Positions 1-8,014 of a stretch of 22,305 nt of DNA are shown here, piece by piece. Every line of letters begins with the position of its first letter. Within the stretch, counting starts at the first letter, position 1. The stretch lies in assembly GCA_045106435.1 (NCBI GenBank), contig JBGCEN010000282.1, forward strand, positions 1 to 22,305, in the 5' to 3' direction. A model generated the notes under the pieces. The model saw nothing but the letters and a program-made list of their open reading frames with translations, had not been told where the DNA came from and ran no database searches. This DNA comes from JBCCIM01 sp045106435 (GTDB taxonomy: Bacteria; Bacteroidota; Rhodothermia; Rhodothermales; JAHQVL01). Both the position numbers and the translations under genes were made by a program.

Positions 1-941
1 GTGATGAAGTCGTTGATTTCATCAGCTACTGGTCGGCCCGTACACAGCTTCCGCGAAAGGAAATACTCCATTGGTTATCAATGAGTACAAGCACCTTTTA
101 TAGCTGGAAAGAACGCTATAATCAGCCCAATCGGCATGGAGGCGAAGTGCCTAAATGCCACTGGATCATTGATGGCGAACGAGAGGCGATCACTGCCTAT
201 TATCTGGGGCATCAGGAGGAGGGATACAGGCGTCTCACCTATATGATGCTCGATGAAGATGTGGCTGCTGTAAGTGCATCGACAACCTACAGAGTGCTCA
301 AAAAAGCTGGATACCTGAATAAATGGGCACATTCGCCCTCACGAAAAGGGACCGGGTTCAACCAGCCTAAGAAGCCCCATGCGCATTGGCATATAGACCT
401 GGCCTATGTCAATATCCGAAGCACATTTTACTATCTCTGTTCCATACTCGATGGATATAGCAGAGCGATTGTGCACTGGGAGTTACGAGAGCGTATGAAA
501 GAATCCGATGTCGAGATTGTACTGCAGCGTGCCCGGGAGAAGTTCGTGGATGTATATCCTCGAATTATCTCCGATAATGGGCCGCAATTCACCGCGCGTG
601 ACTTCAAACTCTTTCTTCGCCAAAAGGGTATGGATCATGTGAGAACCTCTCCTTACTACCCGCAATCAAATGGCAAAAAGGAACGATACTTCAAGACTTT
701 GAAAAAGGAATGTATCCGCCCCAAGACGCCACTTACGCTCGAAGAAGCTCGCCGTGTGATCGATCAGTTTGTCCATCACTACAATCACGAGCGACTCCAC
801 AGTGCGATCGGATATGTGGCTCCAATGGATAAACTCTATGGTCGTGATGGTCAGATATTTATCGAACGAAACCGTAAATTAGAAACTGCCCGGCAGCAGC
901 GTGAACAGCTCTGGAGCGAGCGCCTCAGGCAAGCCGCATAG
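1..941 (+). mobile_element. IS3-family insertion sequence, 5' part outside window
   Basis: This is the 3' portion of an IS3-family element, identified from its transposase. The left end and any upstream orfA lie outside the window, so the element cannot be measured. The right terminal inverted repeat should lie in the roughly 50 bases between the transposase stop and the convergent glycosyltransferase stop at 993. I cannot assign it without the left end. The element lacks the GCCGGC palindrome that is common in the rest of the window, which fits foreign origin. Confidence 0.75.
3..941 (+). CDS. IS3-family transposase OrfB (DDE integrase), 5' incomplete
   Basis: This is a DDE recombinase that cuts and joins insertion-sequence ends. 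The frame is open from base 3, through residues reading DEVVDFISYW, to an in-frame ATG at 81. The true start is therefore probably upstream of the window and 81 is likely an internal methionine. Numbering from that methionine, a helix-turn-helix-like N-terminus with the phrase EGYRRLTYMML is followed by an rve core. The catalytic residues are D106 (HIDLAY), D165 (ISDNGPQF) and E201 (NGKKERYFK), giving the D-35-E spacing of IS3 and retroviral integrases. The C-terminal HYNHERLHSAIGY motif is also typical. The visible reading frame is intact, so the enzyme may be active. The family call is firm; the exact IS subgroup is not determined. Confidence 0.93.
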   Translation, partial: DEVVDFISYWSARTQLPRKEILHWLSMSTSTFYSWKERYNQPNRHGGEVPKCHWIIDGEREAITAYYLGHQEEGYRRLTYMMLDEDVAAVSASTTYRVLKKAGYLNKWAHSPSRKGTGFNQPKKPHAHWHIDLAYVNIRSTFYYLCSILDGYSRAIVHWELRERMKESDVEIVLQRAREKFVDVYPRIISDNGPQFTARDFKLFLRQKGMDHVRTSPYYPQSNGKKERYFKTLKKECIRPKTPLTLEEARRVIDQFVHHYNHERLHSAIGYVAPMDKLYGRDGQIFIERNRKLETARQQREQLWSERLRQAA

Positions 942-992
942 TCATTAACTCGCGAACCTCAGAATTCCAATTCACGCTGAACCAGTACAAGC

Positions 993-1724
993 TCATCCAG
1001 AGGTATCACCTTTTCTATAGCGCATTACAAAAGAAATTGATTCTCTAAATGATTGTAATGCAACACTGATTAATCTCCAGTGCTTGATCGAAACGGTACC
1101 GGTTTGCCTAAGCCCATTTTCAATAGCCACTTCTTTTACTCGCAGGTTGTGTGCAGAAACCAGTCCTGTTATCAATATATTTGGCGCAAACGTATCAGCT
1201 GGAATACGTTTCACAAGCGGACTCACCGTCTCACTCCTAAAAAGCCTGAAAGGAGAATTAACATCTTCGATGGAAGACCTGAATCCCACCTTGATTACTA
1301 ATCGTGCGATGAAGGAAATAATACGCCGGGAAAGAGGAGAACCCGCGTGCGAGCGAGTACCAAGGAGAAAATCATAATCATTTTTGATAACCCAGAGCTT
1401 CTCAAACTGATCTGCCAGGATTTCATTGTCTGAATCAATCTGAAATACCCAATCAGAACTGGAAGCGTCTTCATATCCTTTCATGATGGTCGCCCCATGC
1501 CCACTGTTGGCTTTATTCTTAACAATAAGGCGTGGTAAGGAGGCAGCAAGCGTGTCCAGAATTTCTCCTGTTTTATCACGAGAACCATCATTGTAACAGC
1601 GGATACTGAAATCAACATCCAACGCTTCGAGCATACGATACCAGCTCAACACCACTGTTTCAATGATTTCTTCCTCATTATAAACCGGCATTACAACAGA
1701 TAATGTGTCCTGATTTTTATTCAT
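993..1724 (-). CDS. Family 2 glycosyltransferase, dolichol/polyprenyl-phosphate sugar synthase-like
   Basis: This 243-residue GT-A fold enzyme is expected to move a sugar from a nucleotide donor, probably onto polyprenyl phosphate, at the cytoplasmic face of the membrane. The N-terminal motif VVMPVYNEEE (residues 10-19), the NDGSRDKT loop (45-52) and the metal-binding DSD at 97-99 are all present. GTRSHAGSPLSRR and DVNSPFRLFR (154-163) match the acceptor side of DPM1/GtrB-like enzymes. There are no C-terminal membrane helices, unlike GtrB, so it resembles the short soluble DPM1 type. It follows the large membrane protein (1817-3886) by 92 bases on the same strand, which suggests donor synthesis for that protein. 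Its stop lies 51 bases from the transposase stop, but the protein looks complete. Substrate is unknown. Confidence 0.85.
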   Translation of the reverse strand: MNKNQDTLSVVMPVYNEEEIIETVVLSWYRMLEALDVDFSIRCYNDGSRDKTGEILDTLAASLPRLIVKNKANSGHGATIMKGYEDASSSDWVFQIDSDNEILADQFEKLWVIKNDYDFLLGTRSHAGSPLSRRIISFIARLVIKVGFRSSIEDVNSPFRLFRSETVSPLVKRIPADTFAPNILITGLVSAHNLRVKEVAIENGLRQTGTVSIKHWRLISVALQSFRESISFVMRYRKGDTSG

Positions 1725-1816
1725 TTGCTAAGATATGTCACGATCGAAATGACTTGGCTAAAAAGGACTTGACTGGCAAAGATGCTGTTTGTTGAAAAAG
1801 AGGAATTTCACACCAT

Positions 1817-3886
1817 TTATTCAGAAAGTGTGCTTAAAGAAAACACACGAGTATACGCGTTTTGATAAACGGGATCAAACGCCCAAACCCATGATGCCTT
1901 GTTTCGCCAAACGGGGTCCGTCTTCTTCACAACCAGTAAGTCAATTTCATATTCAGATGCTATTTCTACAATCTCATCAGGACGAAGCCGGCTATAATAT
2001 ATGTCTTTAATCGGTTGTTCAAATCCAAAGAAAAGTGAATCATTTATACCATAGAGCCGCCCGAGCGTGGTGTCTGCTATGGCGACCTGCCTATTTCCGT
2101 ACAAAGCGTGAAAGTAATCGATTTCTATTTCAGGATTATGCTGAATAATAATATTTCCAGGATATGATTTGTCTATCCATTCATATGCACGACGAAGCGC
2201 TAACCCGTATTCATCTTGTTCTGCGTACGAAAACTTACGCAGAACTACGGATTCATAAATATTAGAAGTAATGCCTAGTACAATGAACACGACCAGAACA
2301 ACTTGCATAGACCTATCCAGAATGACTTTGCCATACTGCTTGCTGCCTAAGGATCTAAATCCAATCGGCATGCTAACCAAAAGCAAACCAAATTGGGCAA
2401 ACATAAATCCACGCCATCCGAGGTCATTGAACTTAACATTGGATTTGACAAATGTACATACGATTACTGAAACCAATGTCATTACAAGCAGAAACTGCTC
2501 TTCTCTCGATAATTTTTCCTCAAATCCTTTTCTATACTGAATATATAAGAGGCCGCCCAATAAAAAGAATCCTAACTCAATGATATAGTTAAACGGCAAA
2601 ACAACAAATCGTAACAACAGCATGGCGCCATCCGATATATCAAGGCGCATTAATTCTAATATTGGGAAAGGACGGACTGTTAAAATCAGCGGATTACTTT
2701 CCAGGCTTTGTGCACCATGCAAATCCAAGATATATGGAAGTAATATTACGGCCGTGCTTATGCCTATAATAAGCAAGGGTTTAATCTCAGAGACTCTACC
2801 CATTCGTCTGGCAAGAATGATCCAGGTTGTTAAAGTCATTGCGGCTACGAACGCGATCCAGATGGACATCCCAAAAGCCGACGCTAAACCAAGAATGGAT
2901 ATTACCGCCAGCGCCAGTCTATTCCCATCTCCTGCGTCTTCAATTTGATTGGACGAAAACCGATCATTAATCAGTAGAAAAGCAAAAAGACAGCAAACAA
3001 GGGCCCCCATATGATGTGGCACCCACAAAACGGCACTAATCCACGCACCAACTTGATCATTCCACCATTCAATCGAAGGGACAAGTTGGTGAGATATGCC
3101 ATTTGAGACGCCCAAAACGTACTGACTGTACGCAGGAATAAAATCCAGGCCAGTAACCAGCAAAAACAGTAATCCTAGTTTGTAATGCGCCGGCAGCAAG
3201 CCCCTGACAAGCAATTTGCCCTGCTGCTTCAAATAAGTGAGTGTAATGAGTATAAGTGATACTTCACCCCATAAAACACTCCCCAACACCGCGTGCCTGG
3301 CTGAGACAAAACTGCCCCCCAGTAAATCGACAAAGCTGCATAACATGAACCAGAAGTAATAGTAAAACAGCGTAACGGGCTCTCCCGGGTAAAAGCTGGG
3401 ATTCACAGGAGGCACTCCTGTGCGGGAGATCGCATCTGTGACCGCCGTGTGCTTTACATAATCATAGGTCAGCAATGATCGAATCAGCCGGCCATCAACC
3501 TCAAAGTCAACAATATAGACTACTGTAATCAGCAGACAGGCAAATACAGAGAGTATAAATCGCCCGTGCAACTGCCATTCATTATAGAAATCTTTAACAG
3601 ACAATATTCGGCCTGAAAAGAGCCAGTAAAAGAAAATCAACCATGAAGCTCCCAACAGGCCCCACACCAATTGCAGGCCGGCAAATTTTGTGAGGGTATA
3701 AATAACAATTGGGCAACACGAAAGAGAAATAAACAGCGCGAGGCTTAGCCGATATGAAAAACTGCGGTTGCGAAATTGAAGAATGTTAGTAACATGCCCT
3801 AGCAGAAATCCAGGGACTATAACAATAAGAGGAAAAAGTAGAAAGGCACCGAACGTACCCAAAAGATCTGCTAAAGTGGAATGCAC
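1817..3886 (-). CDS. Polytopic membrane protein, GT-C / 'YYY' (DUF2298)-like glycosyltransferase candidate
   Basis: The 689-residue protein has about a dozen hydrophobic segments and a soluble C-terminal domain of roughly 130 residues, starting near EQDEYGLALRRAYEW. An extracytoplasmic loop after the fourth or fifth helix holds DYVKH (142-146), PPVNPSFYPGEP (159-170) and the triple tyrosine at 175-177. This layout resembles GT-C glycosyltransferases and the DUF2298/'Chlor_Arch_YYY' family, which are believed to use lipid-linked sugars. The assignment is by architecture and a few motifs, so treat the function as inferred. The GT2 enzyme just downstream could make the lipid-linked donor. The start is a GTG (an in-frame TAA lies 24 to 30 bases upstream) and no Shine-Dalgarno sequence is seen. 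It could alternatively be a structural exopolysaccharide protein. Confidence 0.6.
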   Translation of the reverse strand: MHSTLADLLGTFGAFLLFPLIVIVPGFLLGHVTNILQFRNRSFSYRLSLALFISLSCCPIVIYTLTKFAGLQLVWGLLGASWLIFFYWLFSGRILSVKDFYNEWQLHGRFILSVFACLLITVVYIVDFEVDGRLIRSLLTYDYVKHTAVTDAISRTGVPPVNPSFYPGEPVTLFYYYFWFMLCSFVDLLGGSFVSARHAVLGSVLWGEVSLILITLTYLKQQGKLLVRGLLPAHYKLGLLFLLVTGLDFIPAYSQYVLGVSNGISHQLVPSIEWWNDQVGAWISAVLWVPHHMGALVCCLFAFLLINDRFSSNQIEDAGDGNRLALAVISILGLASAFGMSIWIAFVAAMTLTTWIILARRMGRVSEIKPLLIIGISTAVILLPYILDLHGAQSLESNPLILTVRPFPILELMRLDISDGAMLLLRFVVLPFNYIIELGFFLLGGLLYIQYRKGFEEKLSREEQFLLVMTLVSVIVCTFVKSNVKFNDLGWRGFMFAQFGLLLVSMPIGFRSLGSKQYGKVILDRSMQVVLVVFIVLGITSNIYESVVLRKFSYAEQDEYGLALRRAYEWIDKSYPGNIIIQHNPEIEIDYFHALYGNRQVAIADTTLGRLYGINDSLFFGFEQPIKDIYYSRLRPDEIVEIASEYEIDLLVVKKTDPVWRNKASWVWAFDPVYQNAYTRVFSLSTLSE

Positions 3887-3919
3887 AGCATTGTATTTAA
3901 AGTATGCAAAATACGCTTA

Positions 3920-4417
3920 CTACGCCTCCTCACCTACTCTGCGATATGACTGTTGATAATACAGCAATGGTTTGCCAGAAGACAAAGAATTGGCCTTCAG
4001 TACTTCACCAATAAAGAGAGAATGATCGCCAGCTGGTACTACATTAAAAGGCCGGCAGCGCAGGATAGCCAGTACATTATCAAGCATTGGCATCTCATCA
4101 TGATCTATTTGATGAGAAACTCCTTCAAATTGCTCTTTGCTAGACTGATCTGGCCTTGAAAATCGTTCACCTAATGCAACTTGATCCTCACGGAGGATCT
4201 GTATTGCGTAATTTTCAGCATGCAGAAGCTCATCGTGCATGGATGAACCGAGCATTACATTAAAGGAAATCAGGGGTGGATCCAACGATACACTAGTAAA
4301 AGATCCAATGGTAATCCCCTTAGCCCCTCTTGCACCTGGAAAGGTAACAATTGTGACAGGAGAAGGTACATGCCGCATTACTGCACGTAAATCCTCTCCA
4401 GATATCAAAGTAGACAT
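3920..4417 (-). CDS. Flavin reductase-like FMN-binding split-barrel protein
   Basis: The 165-residue protein has the full length and motif order of the flavin reductase-like domain (PF01613 type). These are RAVMRHVPSPVTIVT near the N-terminus, then GITIGSFTSVSLDPPLISF, YAIQIL, the RFS motif, and AGDHSLFIGEV near residue 135. Members bind FMN and use NAD(P)H to supply reduced flavin to monooxygenases, or act as stand-alone reductases. No partner monooxygenase is visible. It starts 52 bases after dnaJ on the same strand and may be the last gene of the hrcA-grpE-dnaJ transcription unit; co-transcription is inferred. The ATG start has no clear ribosome binding site. The substrate cannot be told from sequence. 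Confidence 0.85.
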   Translation of the reverse strand: MSTLISGEDLRAVMRHVPSPVTIVTFPGARGAKGITIGSFTSVSLDPPLISFNVMLGSSMHDELLHAENYAIQILREDQVALGERFSRPDQSSKEQFEGVSHQIDHDEMPMLDNVLAILRCRPFNVVPAGDHSLFIGEVLKANSLSSGKPLLYYQQSYRRVGEEA

Positions 4418-4469
4418 TCAGTTAGGTCAATATAACCTGGTGGGATAAAAAGACGCTAAGCGGTGTAGA

Positions 4470-5633
4470 TCAAGTAAACACATCTTTTACCTTACTGAAA
4501 AAAGACTTTTTGCCATCATCTTTTTCAGGTTGAGGTATAAACGATGGTGATTCTCTGTACTTTTCAAAAAAGTCCCGCTCTTCTTCCGTTAATGTACGAG
4601 GTGTCCATACATTAATCCTAACCATTTGATCGCCTCGTCTGTTGCCGCCATTAAGCTCCGGTAATCCACGACTTCTCATTCTAAGAATTTTGCCAGATTG
4701 CATACCCGGATCTATGTCCAGACGGGCTCTGCCCTTTAGCGTTGGCACTTCCACTTCTGTACCAAGTGCGGCTTCAGGGAAGGAAATGTGCAGATCGTAA
4801 TAGATATCGAGGCCTTCACGCGTAAAGTCTTCGTTATTGACTTCCTCAATTTCGACACGTAGGTCGCCCGTATTACCTCCACGAATACCCGCATTACCGG
4901 CACCACGCAATGTAAGATAGTTGCCTTCCAGCACGCCAGGCGGTACCGTTATCGTAATCGTTTCCTCGCCTTTTTTGCGACCATCTCCGTTACAGCTTTT
5001 ACAACGATCGTTAATGATCCGGCCTTCTCCCTGACAGGTAGGGCATGTTTGCACGTTTACAAACTGACCAAATACAGAGCGGGTAACTTGTCGGACTTCG
5101 CCACTCCCTTGACAGGTAGGACAGGAAGAATACCCTTCTTTGCCGGCTTCAGCGCCAGAGCCTGTACAGGGCTCACACTTTACAAACTTCCGAACTTTGA
5201 TCTTCTTCTCCGTACCCTCACTAATTTCGCCAAGGGTGAGGGGAAGCTTGATCCGGAGATCTCCTCCAGGTCTGCCGCTACGGCGCCGCGAACGAGGTCG
5301 GCCGCCGCCGCCAAAAACCTCATCGAAGATACTTCCACTATTCCCGAAAATATCGCTAAATGCGCTAAATATATCGTTAATATCTTGAAAGCCGGCGTTT
5401 CCGGCACCATTGCCTTTTACACCTTGATGGCCAAAGCGATCATACCGCTGCCGCTTCTCGGCAGTAGATAGCACTTCGTACGCCTCAGCAGCTTCTTTAA
5501 ACTTAGTTTCTGCTTCCTTGTCGTCCGGGTTACGGTCAGGATGATATTTCAGCGCCAGCTTTCGATAAGCTCGCTTAATATCCGCTTCTGAAGCGTTGCG
5601 TTCGACACCTAATATTTCGTAATAATCACGCAT
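4470..5633 (-). CDS. dnaJ: Chaperone protein DnaJ (Hsp40)
   Basis: DnaJ delivers unfolded clients to DnaK and stimulates its ATPase. The 387-residue protein has the complete type I layout: a J domain (about 3-68) with the catalytic HPD at 31-33; a Gly/Phe-rich linker (about 72-125); four zinc-binding CxxCxGxG repeats beginning at C153, C171, C197 and C211; and the C-terminal substrate-binding beta domains. The C-terminus ends in a lysine/phenylalanine-rich tail, KKSFFSKVKDVFT. It lies 26 bases after grpE, with hrcA before that, so the three form a classical heat-shock operon. dnaK is not in the window. Regulation by HrcA is expected from the context, although no CIRCE operator is visible. Confidence 0.98.
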   Translation of the reverse strand: MRDYYEILGVERNASEADIKRAYRKLALKYHPDRNPDDKEAETKFKEAAEAYEVLSTAEKRQRYDRFGHQGVKGNGAGNAGFQDINDIFSAFSDIFGNSGSIFDEVFGGGGRPRSRRRSGRPGGDLRIKLPLTLGEISEGTEKKIKVRKFVKCEPCTGSGAEAGKEGYSSCPTCQGSGEVRQVTRSVFGQFVNVQTCPTCQGEGRIINDRCKSCNGDGRKKGEETITITVPPGVLEGNYLTLRGAGNAGIRGGNTGDLRVEIEEVNNEDFTREGLDIYYDLHISFPEAALGTEVEVPTLKGRARLDIDPGMQSGKILRMRSRGLPELNGGNRRGDQMVRINVWTPRTLTEEERDFFEKYRESPSFIPQPEKDDGKKSFFSKVKDVFT

Positions 5634-5659
5634 TTACTTTGAGGTATGTACCGGCTTCC

Positions 5660-6277
5660 TCAGGCTGCAACAACAACCCTTGTATGCCGCAGCACTCGAT
5701 CTCCCATGCGATATCCTTTCTGAATTTCTTCCAGCACTGTGCCAGGTTCAGTATCTTCGGGGGCGGGTTGCTGCATTAATGCTTCATGTTCTTGTTCATT
5801 GAATGGCTGCCCTTTTGCTTCTATGGGCTCTACGCCAAGCCGGCTCAACTCATTCTGAAACTTGTCTAAAACCAATTCAACGCCCTGCTTCAACTGATCA
5901 AAGCCTTCTTTTGATTGATCTTCCTGCTCCTCAAATTGCTTTGCCGCATCTACTGAACGCGTAAAATCATCAAGGATCTCTAACATCTGCTGCACGACCT
6001 TCGCTTTTCCAGACTCAAACAACATCGTCTTTTCTTGCTCTGTACGTCGCTTATAATTCTGAAACTCTGCGACCTGCCTCAAGAGGCGATCTTTCGTTTC
6101 CTTCAAATCTGTTTTCAAACGCTCAACCTCCATATCTTCTTCCGCTTCTTCTTCCTCTACCATCTCTTCCGCAGTCTCTTCTGCAGTTTCCTCAATCGAT
6201 TCATCTTTCGTTTCTTCAGAAGAATCACCTGCTGCTTTTGCTGCTCCTTCTCCAGAAATCTCTACTGTATCTTCCAT
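5660..6277 (-). CDS. grpE: GrpE nucleotide exchange factor
   Basis: GrpE releases ADP from DnaK and so resets the Hsp70 cycle in the cytoplasm. The 205-residue protein starts with a very acidic, presumably disordered stretch (about 1-50, many Glu) and continues as a long coiled coil. RLLRQVAEFQNYKRRTEQEK lies at about residues 64-83 and FTRSVDAAKQFEEQ follows. It closes with the C-terminal beta domain, whose signature reads GYRMGDRVLRHTRVVVA. Length is normal; the acidic head is longer than in E. coli GrpE. It sits between hrcA (111-base gap) and dnaJ (26-base gap). No ribosome binding site of the usual kind precedes the ATG. Confidence 0.97.
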   Translation of the reverse strand: MEDTVEISGEGAAKAAGDSSEETKDESIEETAEETAEEMVEEEEAEEDMEVERLKTDLKETKDRLLRQVAEFQNYKRRTEQEKTMLFESGKAKVVQQMLEILDDFTRSVDAAKQFEEQEDQSKEGFDQLKQGVELVLDKFQNELSRLGVEPIEAKGQPFNEQEHEALMQQPAPEDTEPGTVLEEIQKGYRMGDRVLRHTRVVVAA

Positions 6278-6388
6278 ATCATTCTTTGCACAAATGTGCG
6301 CGGCCTATTAATATTATTGCAGAATAAGTTATGAGAGGGCTTCTTTAGAATACATTCACGCTAACCCATATCACCAATAATGTTCATG

Positions 6389-7465
6389 CTAATTCTTTTC
6401 GTTATCTCTACCAGTTAGAAGAGTAGACATTCCCTCCACAAGGGAAAATACATGAGAATAATTCATTCTTTTAGGTCCGATTACACCAATCGTACCCTCT
6501 GTATTCCCTAATCGATAGCGAGCAGTAACAATTGAATATTGATCTACCTTTCCAGCGCTAATCTCACTGCCTATGCGGATATTCACGTGACCAGGCTTTA
6601 CCAGTGTTTCACTTTCAAGGAGCTCAACAATGAAATTCTCGTTTTCCAGCAGTTTAACCAGGTTTTTAAGGTCTTTCGGCTGCTCCAGAAACTCAGGTTG
6701 TGCAACGATATTTTGTGCGCCGGCGTAACTTACACGGCCATTTTCCTGATCACTAAAAATATCATTGGATGACTTTAGTACAAGTTTTACGACGCCTGTT
6801 GGCTCATCTTGTACGTCACGCATCCTGTTTGCGTACGTTTTCCTGATTTCATCAATAGAGAGCCCAGCCAGTCTACTGTTTAATAAGGTAACTACATCAT
6901 CCAGATCTCTGCGGCCCAATGTTGTGTGCAGTTCGAGAATAACAGTTTTAACCAAACCGCCTTCCAAACTGATAACAAACATAATCCGGGAAGATGAAAG
7001 CGGCACAAGCTCAAGGCGCTCCAGGATGCCATTCATCAACTTCGGACTAAGCACTACACCAAGGAGGTTGGATAGCCGGCCTAAAATTCTGGAGCATTCT
7101 TTCAACAAAACTTCAGGCTGATCATCAAATCCCTCCAGCGTAGACTGCAGATAAGCCTGATCATCAGCTGACAATCGTTCAGGCTGCATTAATTGATCAA
7201 CAAAAGCACGATATCCCAATTCCGTCGGGATACGCCCTGCAGAAGTATAAGGATGATCGAGCAGCCCTCTTTCTTCCAGGTCGCTCATCGTATTTCGAAT
7301 CGATGCAGCGCTTAATCCAACATGAAATCTTTTCGCTAAAAACCGCGAGCCGATTGGGCCGGCTGTATCAATAAAGCTGCGCACAACAAGGCGTAAAATC
7401 TCGCCTTCCCGAACGGACAGTTTTTCGTTAAAAGATGGGCTATATGTTGATTGATGCTGACTCAT
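6389..7465 (-). CDS. hrcA: Heat-inducible transcription repressor HrcA
   Basis: HrcA is the GroE-dependent repressor that classically binds the CIRCE operator ahead of groES and dnaK operons. The N-terminal winged helix (about residues 14-100 of this form) contains VREGEILRLVV, GSRFLAKRF and ASIRNTMSDLEERGLL followed by TSAGRIPTELGYR, which are strong family signatures. The rest is the GAF-like and dimerisation part, ending with the GPKRMNYSHVFSLVEGMS motif. The frame is open further upstream to an ATG at 7546. I chose the ATG at 7465 because AAGGAGG lies 8 bases before it, and because the longer version adds an unrelated cysteine-containing leader. The resulting 358 residues is a normal HrcA length. 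It heads hrcA-grpE-dnaJ. Confidence 0.96.
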   Translation of the reverse strand: MSQHQSTYSPSFNEKLSVREGEILRLVVRSFIDTAGPIGSRFLAKRFHVGLSAASIRNTMSDLEERGLLDHPYTSAGRIPTELGYRAFVDQLMQPERLSADDQAYLQSTLEGFDDQPEVLLKECSRILGRLSNLLGVVLSPKLMNGILERLELVPLSSSRIMFVISLEGGLVKTVILELHTTLGRRDLDDVVTLLNSRLAGLSIDEIRKTYANRMRDVQDEPTGVVKLVLKSSNDIFSDQENGRVSYAGAQNIVAQPEFLEQPKDLKNLVKLLENENFIVELLESETLVKPGHVNIRIGSEISAGKVDQYSIVTARYRLGNTEGTIGVIGPKRMNYSHVFSLVEGMSTLLTGRDNEKN

Positions 7466-7473
7466 GCTTAATA

Positions 7474-7480
7474 CCTCCTT
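7474..7480 (-). promoter_or_regulatory. Strong Shine-Dalgarno site of hrcA
   Basis: On the minus strand AAGGAGG sits 8 bases before the ATG at 7465, a perfect anti-16S match. It decides the hrcA start against the longer open frame. It is unusual in this window, because almost every other gene here has no recognisable Shine-Dalgarno sequence. Confidence 0.85.
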
Positions 7481-7548
7481 CGAGCAAAAGCCTTGCCGTT
7501 CAAATATTGAGCAGACAAGATAGGTCGAATCGGCAGATATAATCACCT

Positions 7549-7587
7549 CTTATACTTACGACCCTCATTTTGGTTGAAAAATCAACC
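7549..7587 (-). promoter_or_regulatory. Candidate hrcA promoter with overlapping inverted repeat
   Basis: A perfect inverted repeat, GGTTGA (7572-7577) and TCAACC (7582-7587) with an AAAA loop, lies 107 bases before the hrcA start. On the minus strand its second arm is followed after 17 bases by TATAAG (7549-7554), a fair -10 hexamer. The arm would then cover the -35 position, where an operator would block polymerase. The -35 match itself is poor and no CIRCE sequence is present. This is a suggestion from spacing only. Confidence 0.3.
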
Positions 7588-7948
7588 TTAATTACAGAAT
7601 GCAAACTGACAATATTTCTGGCTTCTATACCTAACGTGTCATGCTGGCATGCTTTTACTCACTCTACTTCATTAACAAGGACCGTTTAAAAGGTACTATG
7701 GGTTAGAGGCTGTCCGTTTTAATATAGATGCCCCTTGATATATTCGTTACTGTTTTGCGTTCCTCGTACAAATTTCCCAGATGACAATTCATCTCGAATC
7801 AAAAAAAGATTTCTTTACGGAGCAAGCGTTTCCTAAACAATAGGTGAACTGGTTGATCATCACGGCACCAAAGAAGCAGTAACCCTGTGTTTGCAAGATC
7901 TGGCTAGGCCCCCTCTTCTATCATTACAAGTTCTACATTACACGCTGA

Positions 7949-7990
7949 CAAAAAAGAAAACGGCGTGATCAAGAATTTTGATCACGCCGC
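7949..7990 (-). terminator. Rho-independent terminator of the nitroreductase-fold gene
   Basis: A perfect 12-base-pair stem is formed by CGGCGTGATCAA (7961-7972) and TTGATCACGCCG (7978-7989) with a five-base loop. On the minus strand it is followed directly by a T-rich run (complement of 7950-7960). It begins 26 bases after the stop at 8015. The plus-strand side is also pyrimidine-rich, but no plus-strand gene ends here. Confidence 0.9.
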
Positions 7991-8014
7991 CTTCTTTTCC
8001 AAAAATGATTGCCT

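Larger units (their letters stand above)
7466..8014. other. 549-base gene-poor gap upstream of hrcA
   Basis: This gap holds the hrcA leader, its candidate promoter and inverted repeat, and, at the right end, the terminator of the nitroreductase-fold gene. Between about 7781 and 7968 the plus strand shows two short open stretches in different frames: one starts MTIHLESKKDFF and the other reads GELVDHHGTKEAVTLCLQ. A -1 shift near 7837-7841 would join them. This might be a decayed gene, but the stretch is too short to trust. I see no tRNA or other RNA gene. Confidence 0.6.

Noticed and set aside
5049..5471. A 140-codon plus-strand open frame antisense to dnaJ
   Set aside because: dnaJ is intact with all motifs on the other strand, and this translation has no family features.
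7801..7807. A7 run as a programmed -1 frameshift site
   Set aside because: Slipping back there leads to a stop at 7834, so no extended product results.
7781..7968. Possible frameshifted gene remnant (MTIHLESKK... then GELVDHHGTKEAV...)
   Set aside because: The two open stretches need a -1 shift at 7837-7841, away from the A7 run at 7801-7807, and both are short enough to be chance.
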